From NCBI GenBank assembly GCA_025602915.1, contig JAHLJZ010000088.1, positions 32,865 through 96,864 on the forward strand: 64,000 nt of DNA, given 5' to 3'. How positions within the stretch are numbered: position 1 is the first letter of the stretch; every line of letters starts with the position of its first letter. The notes beneath the pieces were generated by a model. The model saw only the letters and a list, made by a program, of their open reading frames with translations, was not told the DNA's origin and did no database searches. A program made the translations under genes and the position numbers. Below are positions 36,122 to 47,092 of this stretch, in pieces. This DNA comes from Paraphysoderma sedebokerense (lineage: Eukaryota > Blastocladiomycota > Physodermatomycetes > Physodermatales > Physodermataceae).

Positions 36122-36449
36122 CCTCGTGGTTACAAAAGGTAATGAATAATCAAGATCAATGAACTCACCAACAAAATGAACACAGGACCGACAAGAAAAT
36201 TTCGAACCAAACAGAAAAAAAAAGAAGCAAGAGAGGAATTTGGAAGGAGTAAGTTGCAACTGAAAATTTTTAAGTTAGGCTTGTTTAGCGACTCATCACC
36301 ATAGTGATAAGTCACGTGTTCGTAGTGAAGCAGGGTCCTGGTACTATCGAAACCGAAATTCGAAATTATCGACAAAATTGAGTTTCCATCGACATATTTT
36401 TCTGTTGTCTTATTCACTCGAGTAAGCAAATACGATATCATAGGTTGTC

Positions 36450-37751
36450 GTGATGAACCGGCTATATTCGCTTTCCCGTCCTCTCTTACGAAGTATTGGT
36501 GTCAAGACAACCAAATCGACATGTTTATCTCCACTCTCGGCAACTCAATCGAGATACTTTCATGTCGCTGGAGTCAACGCTTCCGATAAATTATTCGTGG
36601 TATGCATCTCCCGCAGCTCTGAGTGTTTGAAAACATTGTTTATTGCTATGCTCTTATATCAAGTTCTGTCACGATTTGGCTGTCTGGTGAACGTCATGAT
36701 TAATAATAATATCTCTCTTTACAAATTTGCATATCGTATTTTTACTTTTGCGTCAAACTCAATAATTACAGCACCGAGACAGCTCTACCAACAACCCTAC
36801 TGTTCCATTCAAATTCACCGCTGAAAATATGAAGCGAGCGCAAGAAATCATTTCAAAATATCCTCCACAATACAAAAAGGCTGCCACGATACCGCTATTG
36901 GATTTAGGACAACGACAACTAGGTTGGACTAGTATCAGTGTAATGAATGAGGTGGCGAAAATTTTGGAAATGCCTCCGATGAGAGTCTATGAAGTTGCCA
37001 CATTTTATACGATGTTCAACAGGTTAGTGGGGCGTTTGATTTCCCTCTGACTTGAACTTCACTTGTTGTATCTTCCTTGGGTTTCGGTTTAGTGGAACTT
37101 TAATTCCAGTTGAATCGCATCATTCTTCTCATTGCATCTCCTTTTTATGACCTACCACACTCCCTTCTATCTCTCTCCACACGTTTCCTTCACCACAACC
37201 TTATGTTGTATTGCCACACATTTGCCTTTCCGCTCGTTAACTTAAATAATTCATCAGGGAACCCGTGGGCAAATACTTTCTACAAGTCTGTACCACAACT
37301 CCATGCGAACTCTGTGGATCGACTGATATCGTGAAAGCGATTGAAAAGCATTTAAACATTAAGATGGGAGAAACGACACCTGATAATCTTTTCACTTTAG
37401 TGGAAGTGGAATGTGCTGGTGCTTGTGTGAATGCCCCCGTTTTAGCTGTGAACGATGACTACTTCGTAAGTACCGTTCTACTGATTTTCTAATTCTTTAT
37501 CAGTCTAGCTGATCCGTTCACTAACCACAAAATAAACCTTTATCACATATTCACTCTAATAGGAAGACTTAACTCCAGAAACAACCGTTTCCATTATCAA
37601 AGAACTTCAGCGAGCCGCAAAATCAGGCGGAAAACCGAGTCTTAAAATTGGTCCTCAGTCTGGTCGCAAAGGCTGTGAACCCAAAACTGGATTGACTAGT
37701 TTAACGAAAGAACCTTGGGGTCCTGGGTTCAAAGTTAGGGCTGATTTGTAG
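36450..37751 (+). CDS. NDUFV2: NADH:ubiquinone oxidoreductase 24-kDa subunit (complex I)
   Basis: Four exons, join(36450..36599, 36772..37022, 37258..37465, 37563..37751); 798 nt, 265 aa, in frame. An Arg/Ser-rich mitochondrial targeting sequence ([19 protein letters not shown]) precedes the thioredoxin-like [2Fe-2S] subunit. Signatures are [67 protein letters not shown] (first two Cys ligands), [12 protein letters not shown] (second pair) and a C-terminal [18 protein letters not shown] with KEPWGPG. It holds the N1a cluster beside the 51-kDa FMN subunit in the mitochondrial matrix arm. Its presence implies respiring mitochondria rather than hydrogenosomes lacking complex I, though hydrogenosomal relatives of this subunit exist. 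Confidence 0.95.
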
Positions 37752-38311
37752 ATAACTTTTGTATTCCTAGAATACCGATAAATCGCGGAATAATGGTGAA
37801 CAGAGTAGAGATTGTGACGACTTGATGTGATCATGAATTTAAGAAATATATTCAGACACTGCAGTGGCTTTATCCGATGTTGTCAAGCATTTCTATGACG
37901 TTCACCTATAGCTTAAATAAATGTCAGGATAAAGTGTCTTTAACACGGCGAATTCGCCTCACCAGCCAATGTGAAAGGTCAGACGAGGCACTCACTAGCA
38001 AAGAACTGAACCTACCAACGAGGCTGACCAGGGTTGAATTCAATTCAAAATATTTGAAACTATATACTCCTGGCAATGCCTGCATGTGAGCTAGTCAACG
38101 AGATTGTTAATAACTAATTGCCACGAATACATTGTATATGCGAGATTATTCCCAAGTTCTTGAACGTTAAATGCATGAGTGGATGTAAACAGATCTCCCG
38201 AGTGATTTTCACCAGACGCGAACAGAAAAGTCCAATAACCAAACTACCCATTTTATATATTTCCATTAAATACTTCCCGATTTCCAAATCAATCAGAATC
38301 CTCCAACCATT
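37752..38311. other. Intergenic
   Basis: 560 bp between two plus-strand genes. Open frames on both strands (for example 38114-38359) overlap and lack motifs. No RNA gene was recognised. Confidence 0.4.
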
Positions 38312-41049
38312 ATGGATCGAGCAACATCTGTGGCAAGTGGTGAAGGGAATGAAGGACATGGTATATTATCTCGTCCTGATCATTTTTCAATTTATGCTCC
38401 ACCTATTCATCTAGCAATGCATCAGTATGTCCTGGATACTGACGCTGTTGTGTTGTATTTCGTTACATTTTAATAATGTATGATATCGATAATGCCTCTT
38501 CATGATCGCAAACTCTGGTATCCTAGTCGAACAAGAACTTCATAAACTGCAAAGACAGTATCGAATCATGGATACTGAACGAAAAGCGTATAGCGAAGAA
38601 AGCAGATTACTGATTAAAAAGCAACGGTGCGCAAAGTTTTATCTTAATTGAATTTTACTTTTCAATTTGATTTATCGAGTGAGAGCGGGTGGTTCAAACG
38701 AGATGGTTGGAGATACTAGACTTTTTAACTGACGTCTTGATGTTTCTATCTGGTGATCTTAATTTAAAATTGTTTGTATTCAGATCTTCAATTGATCAGC
38801 TGAAAAGGGATAATGAGTATCTCTTGGATGAACTTAAATTGATTGAACAGCGGTTAGAGGATACCAAGAAGAATGGAAGTCAAAGCAAGAAAGCCGAAGT
38901 TCTTCAAGAACAGTTGGGTATGTCAGGGTTGTATTGAACTGAAATTGGCATTTTAACTTTTCGTCTGCTTATTTACAACTTCATTTATCCGAAACCCTTT
39001 CTGGTTTATTATATCAATACATAAAGACATATATCAACGTAAAATGAAGACAGTGGCACAAACCATTGCCAATCTAGACGCTCAAATTACTCACCTCAAC
39101 AAAACCATAGCCGAACAGAGGGAAGCAATAGGGGGGATGAACTCTTCCACCCAAATTTCTCAAGCGACTCAAAAACAGATTCGAATACTCGAAAATAGAC
39201 TTGACAAGGCGTTTGTTAAGTTTAATAAAGCGCTAGCGGTGAATAAGAAGATGAGAGCAGTGATTGATAACTTGAGACGCGAAAGAATGGTATTTGGGAA
39301 TGTGTACAGGAAGTTTGAAAAAGAGTTGGGCGATCAGAAAAAGTATATGGCTGAAATCATTGAAAGCAGTAACAGTGCGTACGAGGCTAGGTATGTCAAT
39401 TTTTTACATTCAGAGAATTTGCATTTTTTTTGGAGTCATTACAATATATGGGTTCGAGTGGCTCCTAATCTATTTGAACTCTCTCTTTCCGTATTCATGT
39501 ATGAATAGAGATGAAGCCCAAGCTAAGATTGTCGCGCTGAAAGAGAAAGCGGAAAAAGAGTATCAGGCTTACATACAAGAAATCAAAGAATTAGATCGCA
39601 CATTAGAACAGGATCGTAAATTGAAGAGCTTTTTGGCTACGAAGGCTGCGGACCGCCTCGGCGAGAATATCAATGCAGATGGTCCGAAAAAATTGAAGCG
39701 TTTGTATTCGATTTCATGCATAGAGTCGTTATTTTGTTCTAATAGTTTTTCTGTACGGAATAACAATGAATTAGAAAAAACTGTTGTGGCAAAGTCATCT
39801 CAAGATTTACTCTCCGACACTGTCTCAAATTACGAAAAAGCTTTTGCGACTATCAAGCAGGTCACCGGTGTTAATGATATTGACGAATTAGTTCACCGAT
39901 TTAAGGATGTCGAAGATCAAAACTTTTCGCTCTTCAATTATGTCAACGAAATTAACAACGAGATCGAGAAGCTCCACGAAGAAATTAACGCCATTAAACG
40001 AGAGATGAGTGTCTTGGAAATCGAAAACGCGAGCCTGGAGGAACAGAACAAAAAGATTATGAAAGAGTTGGAAACAAAACTACAACATGTGACTTCCAAA
40101 TGCGAATTATACGAAAAGAAATACACAGAGGCGACGGAAATCATCGAAACACTATCAAACGGTGTTGAACGATTGACCAAAGCATTCCACAACACACAAA
40201 CCACAGTGATTAATACTTCCATCACAAATTCCACATTGGGTAATCCTCCTCCACTTGGCAGTACGAGTCCTGATGCGGTTAGTAGTTCGGTAATTGGTTC
40301 GGGCTCACATCTTGGATCGCCGACTTCACCTACTTCTCCCACCTCACCAGCCGTTTCCACCACCACGACAATCACTGCCCCATTTACCGTGTCCGATAGA
40401 CTATTGAATACGACCGTGAATGATAATTCGTTGATCTCTTTCTTCGGGTTAATTGAGCAGAAAACGAATGACTTATTAGTACTGCACTATTTGACTGCGC
40501 ATCCTAAAAAATTGGGCAGTGCGGGTCCGAACGGCGCGGGTCTGGTGCCAGGCGGAAATACTGGAAATCCGAATCAGGGCGTAGGAGATGACGATAAACC
40601 TATTGCCATGGGTGGAATCGGCGGGCTCGCATCAAATGGACCCACGGCGCCAATGGGTGTTATTACCATTCAAGCTCCTTCAACTGGGTAAGTTGATTCA
40701 GGAAATCATCAAGCGTTTTAGATGATAGTCCCTTGTTGTCATTGGGTCAATGAAGGAAACAGAATTCATTTAACGTGTTTGTTCCTTGGAATCTATAGTG
40801 ACAACGACACGGACGGAGAAGATGAGGAGGAAGAAAGGCCTCTCACCAGGGAAGAGTTGGCCAACAAGACAATGAAAGGGGTATGATTTGAGTTTACTAT
40901 CTTTGATATTTCACATCCGTATTTTATTTTCTTCGATTGCTGACATTTTTTCTCGCGGGAATGGCGATTGAATCCTTCAGTTGACCAAACGATTACAACA
41001 GGGCGGAACAAAGTCCAAACGACGAGGAGGCAGGCGCGTTGTAGATTAA
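38312..41049 (+). CDS. Outer dynein arm docking complex coiled coil (ODAD1/CCDC114/CCDC63 type)
   Basis: Seven exons: join(38312..38360, 38527..38626, 38784..38917, 39027..39390, 39509..40687, 40799..40880, 40981..41049); 1977 nt, 658 aa, in frame. The N-terminal coiled coil has ELHKLQRQYRIMDTERKAYS and EESRLLIKKQRSSIDQLKRD, then ENRLDKAFVKFNKALAVNKK, RAVIDNLRRERMVFGNVYRK and SNSAYEARDEAQAKIVALKE. These track CCDC114/CCDC63 and the Chlamydomonas DC2 docking subunit, which attaches outer dynein arms to axonemal doublets. After ~440 residues the protein becomes a Ser/Thr/Pro- then Gly/Asn-rich linker and ends with an acidic patch and a basic tail (TKSKRRGGRRVVD). The GTATAT donor at 38361 is the only phase-compatible choice I found for exon 1. 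A 42-nt GT..AG segment (39704-39745) inside exon 5 is in frame and could be an extra intron. Confidence 0.85.
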
Positions 41050-41729
41050 TATTTAAGGAAGAAGCCTATATGGCCGTTGAGGATTATAGTTTATCGAGAG
41101 ATATTTTTAGCAGTCGGGTATTAAGTATAACGTTGCACATGGATGATGTATCTTGGTTTTATTGGCAACAATAACATATTACTAGACAATAGAGTGCAGT
41201 CATTCAAATCAGTATTGAGTGTATGAAATGCAGTGCGATAAATGCGAAGCAATCAAAGCGATGGTGGCTTTTCCGCACTTAATTTGGGAATGATAATAAC
41301 AAGCTCTGATTCAAGATGTCCTTTGTCCCGTATTGACACAGCGCGGGCTGATTGGGCGGGGACAGTGGTTGTGATTGGAAGCGACGTATCAGCGACAACC
41401 ATATCATCGTCGCAGGGACATGCGCATCTTTGTCGAGAGAGTGATACATTCTCTGTGCAATGTCATGAAGTTGGCTCTTGTGCTCTCCGTCCCGATATCC
41501 CCACATCATTGAGTGATTTCCACGGACAGTCCACCATCTAAGCATAGTCAATAATATATCCACACACGCCAGTTGATGCACCCCTGTGTATTGTCTCGCT
41601 TAATTCCCCACAACAATCCCAGTGCCAAACTCCCACTACAAATCCGCAGTTACCGCCACCTCCTGTTGCAAGACGTTAAAACGCTGGGCCCCGATCTAAT
41701 ACATTCATCTTTTGATATACCTTGGACTG
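41050..41729. other. Intergenic
   Basis: 680 bp upstream of the small membrane-protein gene. It includes a GC-box/CCAAT-like stretch (GATTGGGCGGGGACAG near 41350). Open frames on both strands are mirror images of each other and lack motifs. Confidence 0.4.
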
Positions 41730-42613
41730 ATGAATTTACCGAGCCCATCTACAAAGGGCACTGCTCTTGTATTATCGCTGATATCGCTAATTGGCACAAT
41801 TGCCATCGTCGTTGATCTATGTTTTGCTGGTAAGTTGATGTCCCCTTGATCTCAAAATTGTCCATGGGCGCAGGCCATTTCTGCAGACTACTCTTGTAGT
41901 CAACATCGGTGTATCATAAAGAATATAAGGCAATACAGAAACTAATTTTGCGCTTTGTCTTTTCCATCCCGCTTTGTGTACTTGATTAAATTTCATCAGG
42001 CCGAATTGAAGTCGGTTTCTTTGGGTTCGCTGTGGCCATTTCAATTGCATTATCCGCTATTGGACAAGTTTATGGAATTACTTGTTTACTTCCTGGTCGA
42101 AATGTTGATGTAAATATTCTCTCCTCCGTACTTGCGGCTTCGGATACCGTCTGTCCCTCATTTACGTTTTTACTGACTTGACCATCCTGAATCATTCTTG
42201 CTCGAACCTGTTCATAGCCCGGGAAATTGTGGAATTATTTATTAATCCTTTGTTATGTCGTTTTAACAACATTGGTAGTAGCTATATTCAGTTTCTTTGA
42301 ATACAGAATAACTTTCTACGCTATCCTTGAAGTGATACAGGTCTGTTTCAACTTTTTTTTTTTGCCGTCCCGTTTTACCTCGTTTCATCTCTTCCTGTCC
42401 CGGACATACCTCACAGTACCTATTCTTAACTTACTAATTTGCCTCTCAAAACAGATACCTTTGCTTTTCTTTGTGTCTACTTTGTATAAGAGTGTTAAAA
42501 GTCAACAGGCCGCAAGGCGGAGGAAGCCGAGTTCCGAAACTACCATGTCGCAAGTCCAGATAAATAACGAGAGGTCTAGTTCAATTACATTAAGACCGGA
42601 CGAAGCTGTGTAA
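41730..42613 (+). CDS. Small four-helix membrane protein, unknown function
   Basis: Four exons, join(41730..41829, 42000..42109, 42218..42340, 42455..42613); 492 nt, 163 aa, in frame. The start MNLPSPSTK follows an in-frame stop at 41697-41699. Four hydrophobic segments are clear: GTALVLSLISLIGTIAIVVDL, VGFFGFAVAISIALSAIGQV, LLILCYVVLTTLVVAIFSFF and FYAILEVIQIPLLFFVSTLY. A basic Ser-rich tail (KSVKSQQAARRRKPSSETT .. RSSSITLRPDEAV) follows. The 4-helix layout recalls tetraspanin-like or MARVEL-like proteins, but the signature CCG motif of tetraspanins is absent and I recognise no family. Splice phases and hydrophobic continuity across every junction support the model. Confidence 0.7.
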
Positions 42614-43347
42614 AGGAAGACGGAACGGATGACGCTATATCGTATACTTTGGACTGTTGTCTGTTGTGGTGAGCACTTGTGGTTACTTTGGTCCACTGTT
42701 GACTCTTGGCCCTAAGATATGTTAGTTGTCTGTGAACTTTGTTCAAAATGGCAAGACTTGGTTTTTTCAGTTTGTTCAATTCAACTATAGCGTTACGAAA
42801 TGATAAAGTCAAGTTTGCACTGTTAATTTGTGTCATTGTAGTATTAGATTTATTGTAGACTCCTCCTTTGTACATAGTCTCTGAGTATCCTGAACGGTTT
42901 TTGTATCTTAACTATTTTAATATTACTGCTATTCTTCAGTGCCGTTTCATATATGTAGGAAATAATCTTGTCTATTGTCTAGCATTTATGTACAATGGTC
43001 GATCAAGTCATGTTCAACTTCAAATGGTATGCAACTGTACATCGCTTCCATTGTAACTGAAATGGTGACCTGCAGTTGCGAAAATGCACAGAAGCTTGGA
43101 TTGCACGCAAGACACCAGGAAGAACACGGTTTTTAAATAAGATAATTGATATTTGATTTGTATAATTGATACATAAGAGTTTTTAATATGCTACAAATAA
43201 AACTACGAGGTATTCAACTAAAGCTACGCTAGAATACCCAGGTTATACTACAAATCGATGATTCATAAAATCCGATTAAATTAAATTAACAAAATTTTCG
43301 CTGTAAAACTAATATAACTAACATTTTTGTGTAACTTCCATAAAAAT
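42614..43347. other. Intergenic between convergent genes
   Basis: 734 bp between the stops of the four-helix protein and the SH3 protein. It is AT-rich towards the right end. No gene was supported. Confidence 0.4.
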
Positions 43348-46311
43348 TCACTCTTCTTCTTCTTCGTCTGATTCGTATCCTTCCAAAGCCATCATAGGAA
43401 CCATTCCAAATAATTGTAACCGTTTAGAATAACCATAAGCCCATTGATCTTTGAATACTTTATAAATCTCGACTTCGTCATTTTCCCATAACTCTAACTC
43501 ATCGGAACGTTGCGGTTCGTATTCGATTTCAACTAGTAATACGTCAATTGGGGAATCGGGTATCGGAGATGAAGAAGAGTTAGACGAAGAGGTCATTGAA
43601 ATCAGGGTAGCCGGTCGATCACTTGATCCGCCTGTTCCCTCATTCGAAAATGGAACTGAAGAGGGAAGCGTGTACTCTGTAAAATGGGAAATAGAGCTAG
43701 TTCTTCGCGAGAATCGACGAGATATCGATATTTTAGATGACCGGGATCTGATTGATTGTTGATCACTTTCGCTTGACCAACCAGAAAATGCAGACATTGA
43801 CTTTATAGTATGAACAGCTGGTTGGATATGAGTTTTCTGGGCGGAAGCTACGTTGACTTCGTCATTCGGTTCCTCAAATAGGTACGCATCTGTTGGAGCT
43901 TCGGGAAGAGGAGGAAGCGACGGTGCCGAGAATCGGCGCGAAGAGTCTTCATAATAACCGACATTTTGATAATCAATTTGACTTTCTGCCGGATATTCGT
44001 CAATCTTGTGATGGCTGGCCGCATTTGAGAAAGCAGATTCGGTTTCTTCCTCCAATCTTTTATTTTGTGCGCTTACCCTTGATTTCCTAATATTTCGAGC
44101 AACAAAGAATGCAACCGCGAGGACAGCAGCAACTACACCACCAGCGATACCAGCATAAACCCCAACATTCACCGAATTTGGGCTTTCTGCAGAAGATTCA
44201 ACGAGTGCTGGAGGAGCAGGGACATTGTTTTCAGCTTGTGGTGCATTTGGAGTCGGTGAAATGGGGCCAGGAGTCGCTGACTGGCTGGGAGTAGCGGTTC
44301 CAACAGATCCAAAACTAGTAGAAGATGAAACGACAGAAGGGATCTTTTGAGCTGGCGGAGTTCCTGGGGGAGGGGTAATTGGAGGTACAGGATTCGGAGA
44401 TACGACGGGAGGTGGAGATGGTACCGTAGGACCTTTCTTTGCAGGTGGAAACAATATGAAGTTTGGAGGTTGTGGAGCTGGCTGAGGAAGTCTTTGGGCA
44501 GGGGGTTCAACAGGCCGCGGAAGTGGTAGCGGATTTTTTTGAGCAGGAGGTTGAACAGGCCGCGGAATTGGTTGAGGAGCTTTTTGGGCAGGCGGTTGAA
44601 CAGGAAGAGGAGCAGGTTGCGGAGGCAGTAATGGAGGAAGTTCGGGATTTGGAGGGGGTTGTTGAGGAGGTGATGGAGGAGGAATTGGATCGATTGGAGG
44701 ATTGACTGGAGGATTGACTGGAGGATTGACTGGAGGATTGACTGGAGGATCGATAGGACGATTAGGAGGGTCGATAGGACGATTAGGAGGGTCGATAGGA
44801 CGATTAGGAGGGTCGATAGGACGATTAGGAGGGTCGATAGGACGATTAGGAGGGTCGATAGGACGATTAGGAGGGTCGATAGGACGATTAGGAGGGTCGA
44901 TAGGACGATTAGGAGGATTGAAAGGAGGATTGGGGGGATTGGAAGGAGGAGTTGAAGGAGTAGGCGGAGTTGGAGGAGTAGGCGCAGTAGGAGGAGTAGG
45001 CGGAGTTGGTGGAGTTGGTGGAGGGTTAGGACGAGGAGTAGGGGGATTAGAAGGAGTCGATGGATTAGAAGGAGTAGATGGCGGAGATGGAGTATTCTTC
45101 GGGGGTTGCTGAGGAGGTTGTTGAGGAGGTTGTTGAGGAGGTTGTTGAGGAGGTTGTTGAGGAGTTTGCTTAGGAGTTTGCTTAGGTTGCTCAGATGGTC
45201 GTTTGGGAGGTTGTTGCGGAGGTTGTTGCGGAGGTTGTTGAGAAGGTCGGTTATTTTTTGGTGACTGAGCAGGTGGGGGATTTTGATCCGGCTGAATCAA
45301 GTCGGTTTCATTTTTCTTCTGCGGAACCGGCGATTGTGATCTCTCGGGTTGGGAAGTTTCATTCCTTCCAGGGGCTGGGACAGTCGGTTTGGAGTTATTC
45401 TTTGGAGTTGGAGCTCGAGTGTTGTTCAATGGTTGACGTGGTGGAGGAGAAGAGGACTCGTTTCGGGCGGGAGAAGTCGCATTTTTGAGAGGATTCTGGG
45501 CACCAGATTCAATCTTCCTCTGAGGAGGAGGCGGCAATTGTGATTCTCTTTGAGGTTCATTTTTGGTTGGATTTGGGGTAATCGATCCAGTATTATCGTT
45601 CAAAGCAGGTTGAGGGGTTCCCTTTTTCTCGGATTGTGAAGGAGGTTTTTGCGGTTCATTTTTGGTTGGAGTCGGCGTATTTGATCCGGTGTTATTCTCT
45701 GGAGCCGGTTGAGGGGTTATCTTTTTCTCCGATGGTGGAGGAGGTCGGGGCTGTGGCGAAGAAGCTTGGTCTGGTTGCGGAGAAGGCCGAGAGTCCTGAC
45801 GAGCGGGAGGATTTGGACGGGGCGTTGGAGATGAGGCAGCCGAGGTAGAAGATGATGATGATGGAGTGCCTTTCTTGCCGTTTTGCGCATTTCCATCGTT
45901 CCTTTGGTTATTCTGGCCGCCAGCATTTGTATTTTTGTTCGGAATAGGGGATTGCTGACTTCCGGGACCAGAAGGAACAGCGGGCGATGGTGTAGTGCTC
46001 CCGCCACTACCACTCGTCGGATTACCGCCTTTTGGATTGCCACCAGCATTATTACCAGCAGCAGGTTTCCCTGCATTGGCACCGGCATTATTACCACCAC
46101 TGCTACCACCGGCAGTTTTCTTCGCAGCATTCCCGCCGTTGTTGTTTGCTTGCGCTTGAAATTCAAAGGCTCCGACAGAAGAAGTGGGGTCATTAGATTG
46201 CGGATTTTCGACTTCGTCATTGACTTTCAGCACTGCAGCGGGCCTTGAAAACGCTGAATTCGGGGCCGCCGAACATAACAGCAAAAGGACGAATATAAGA
46301 GTAAATTTCAT
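43348..46311 (-). CDS. Proline-rich single-pass membrane protein with cytoplasmic SH3 domain
   Basis: Single exon, 987 aa. A signal peptide (MKFTLIFVLLLLCSAAPNSA) is followed by an Asn/Gly-rich region and ~550 residues of Pro/Asn/Thr/Gln-rich ectodomain. That includes runs of QQPP and eight tandem PPNRPID units. A transmembrane helix lies at about residues 715-739 (VGVYAGIAGGVVAAVLAVAF, followed by basic RNIRKSRV). The tail is Ser-rich and ends in an SH3 domain (VEIEYEPQRSDELELWENDE, YKVFKDQWAYGYSKRLQLFG, MVPMMALE) with an acidic terminus (DEEEEE). Fungal surface proteins of this plan act as wall or signalling sensors; an ortholog cannot be named. The ectodomain is probably heavily O-glycosylated. 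The lack of introns contrasts with most neighbours. Confidence 0.85.
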   Translation of the reverse strand: MKFTLIFVLLLLCSAAPNSAFSRPAAVLKVNDEVENPQSNDPTSSVGAFEFQAQANNNGGNAAKKTAGGSSGGNNAGANAGKPAAGNNAGGNPKGGNPTSGSGGSTTPSPAVPSGPGSQQSPIPNKNTNAGGQNNQRNDGNAQNGKKGTPSSSSSTSAASSPTPRPNPPARQDSRPSPQPDQASSPQPRPPPPSEKKITPQPAPENNTGSNTPTPTKNEPQKPPSQSEKKGTPQPALNDNTGSITPNPTKNEPQRESQLPPPPQRKIESGAQNPLKNATSPARNESSSPPPRQPLNNTRAPTPKNNSKPTVPAPGRNETSQPERSQSPVPQKKNETDLIQPDQNPPPAQSPKNNRPSQQPPQQPPQQPPKRPSEQPKQTPKQTPQQPPQQPPQQPPQQPPQQPPKNTPSPPSTPSNPSTPSNPPTPRPNPPPTPPTPPTPPTAPTPPTPPTPSTPPSNPPNPPFNPPNRPIDPPNRPIDPPNRPIDPPNRPIDPPNRPIDPPNRPIDPPNRPIDPPNRPIDPPVNPPVNPPVNPPVNPPIDPIPPPSPPQQPPPNPELPPLLPPQPAPLPVQPPAQKAPQPIPRPVQPPAQKNPLPLPRPVEPPAQRLPQPAPQPPNFILFPPAKKGPTVPSPPPVVSPNPVPPITPPPGTPPAQKIPSVVSSSTSFGSVGTATPSQSATPGPISPTPNAPQAENNVPAPPALVESSAESPNSVNVGVYAGIAGGVVAAVLAVAFFVARNIRKSRVSAQNKRLEEETESAFSNAASHHKIDEYPAESQIDYQNVGYYEDSSRRFSAPSLPPLPEAPTDAYLFEEPNDEVNVASAQKTHIQPAVHTIKSMSAFSGWSSESDQQSIRSRSSKISISRRFSRRTSSISHFTEYTLPSSVPFSNEGTGGSSDRPATLISMTSSSNSSSSPIPDSPIDVLLVEIEYEPQRSDELELWENDEVEIYKVFKDQWAYGYSKRLQLFGMVPMMALEGYESDEEEEE
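44753..44923 (-). repeat. 21-bp tandem repeat encoding PPNRPID units
   Basis: About eight near-identical 21-bp units (GGACGATTAGGAGGGTCGATA on the plus strand) lie inside the SH3-protein gene and encode the heptapeptide Pro-Pro-Asn-Arg-Pro-Ile-Asp. The near-perfect DNA identity suggests recent unit expansion or homogenisation. Downstream units (GGATTGACTGGA, encoding PPVN) form a second 12-bp tandem block at about 44695-44745. Confidence 0.9.
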
Positions 46312-47092
46312 CCTTTGTTGAGATTCTTCAGTATTTGCTCAATGACTGCATGTCTTGACGGTGGGGACTTTGTGTACGTTGGTTACTCGATGCTGATTAT
46401 TTGCGAGTCAGATAGCAGAAAGTTGAGTAGGAAATAGTCGAACGAAAAAAGAATTACAACAGACTGTTTTCGAAAGAAGGGGTTAGATGCAAGGAAGGAA
46501 TAGTTCCATTTCGCTCTCAATCTCGACTCCACTTTCCTCCCACCCTCATTGCGATTGTACAGCATGCATAAAGCCCACTCCAAGCCCCTCTCAATCCACA
46601 GCACGCGTCTATCACTATAATTTGGCATTGTTCTGCCGCGTTTGTTGTCGTTTATTGCGAATGACTCCAGGCGTCACACAAGCTAACCTCACTAGAATAC
46701 TTCCGCATATTAACGCATTCATTTATTCCGCCCCCACATGAGTGTAATTTATCGGTCCAGAAGAGGTTTGTTGTGGCAGTAGGATGGGCCTGACAATCGG
46801 GGGGCCACAATTAAGAACACTGGAAGTCAGATAGCTGATGATTTCTGAGGCTGCTACCAGTCATAAAACCAGAGATATAGGTATTATGCTTACAAGACAT
46901 GGACCAAGTGAGCCAGAGAGCGGGGTGACATTACAAGAATCCTTATTGGTGTTGTCAATGGCCATCTGTGGATGTGATTACTGTGAAGGTGTAGAACCAA
47001 CTGAAATATTTTCATATTGTACATTGTTTGAAAGGGTGGTCCAGACTAAATTGTTGCGTAAATATAAACAATTTCCATTTATTATACTTCTC
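46312..47092. other. Intergenic (tandem minus-strand genes)
   Basis: 781 bp between the SH3-protein start and the cyclophilin stop. Open frames at 46487-46741 and 46838-47098 lack motifs. No tRNA-like element was seen. Confidence 0.4.

Larger units (their letters stand above)
34583..36449. other. 1.87-kb gene-free interval with a direct repeat
   Basis: This sits between the septin start (minus) and the complex I subunit start (plus), so it should contain two promoters. Open frames at 34505-35028 and 35784-36162 are short and lack family motifs. The main structure is the ~90-bp direct repeat listed separately. Purine-rich A tracts flank both copies. It could be a decayed mobile element. Confidence 0.45.

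Noticed and set aside
35784-36162. Open frames over the direct repeat as a retroelement protein
   Set aside because: The two copies are open in different frames, and I see no reverse transcriptase, integrase or gag motif.
44463-45112. Long Gly- and Glu-rich open frames on the plus strand opposite the SH3-protein gene
   Set aside because: They are mirror images of the Pro-rich tandem repeats on the minus strand, which has a signal peptide, transmembrane helix and SH3 domain.
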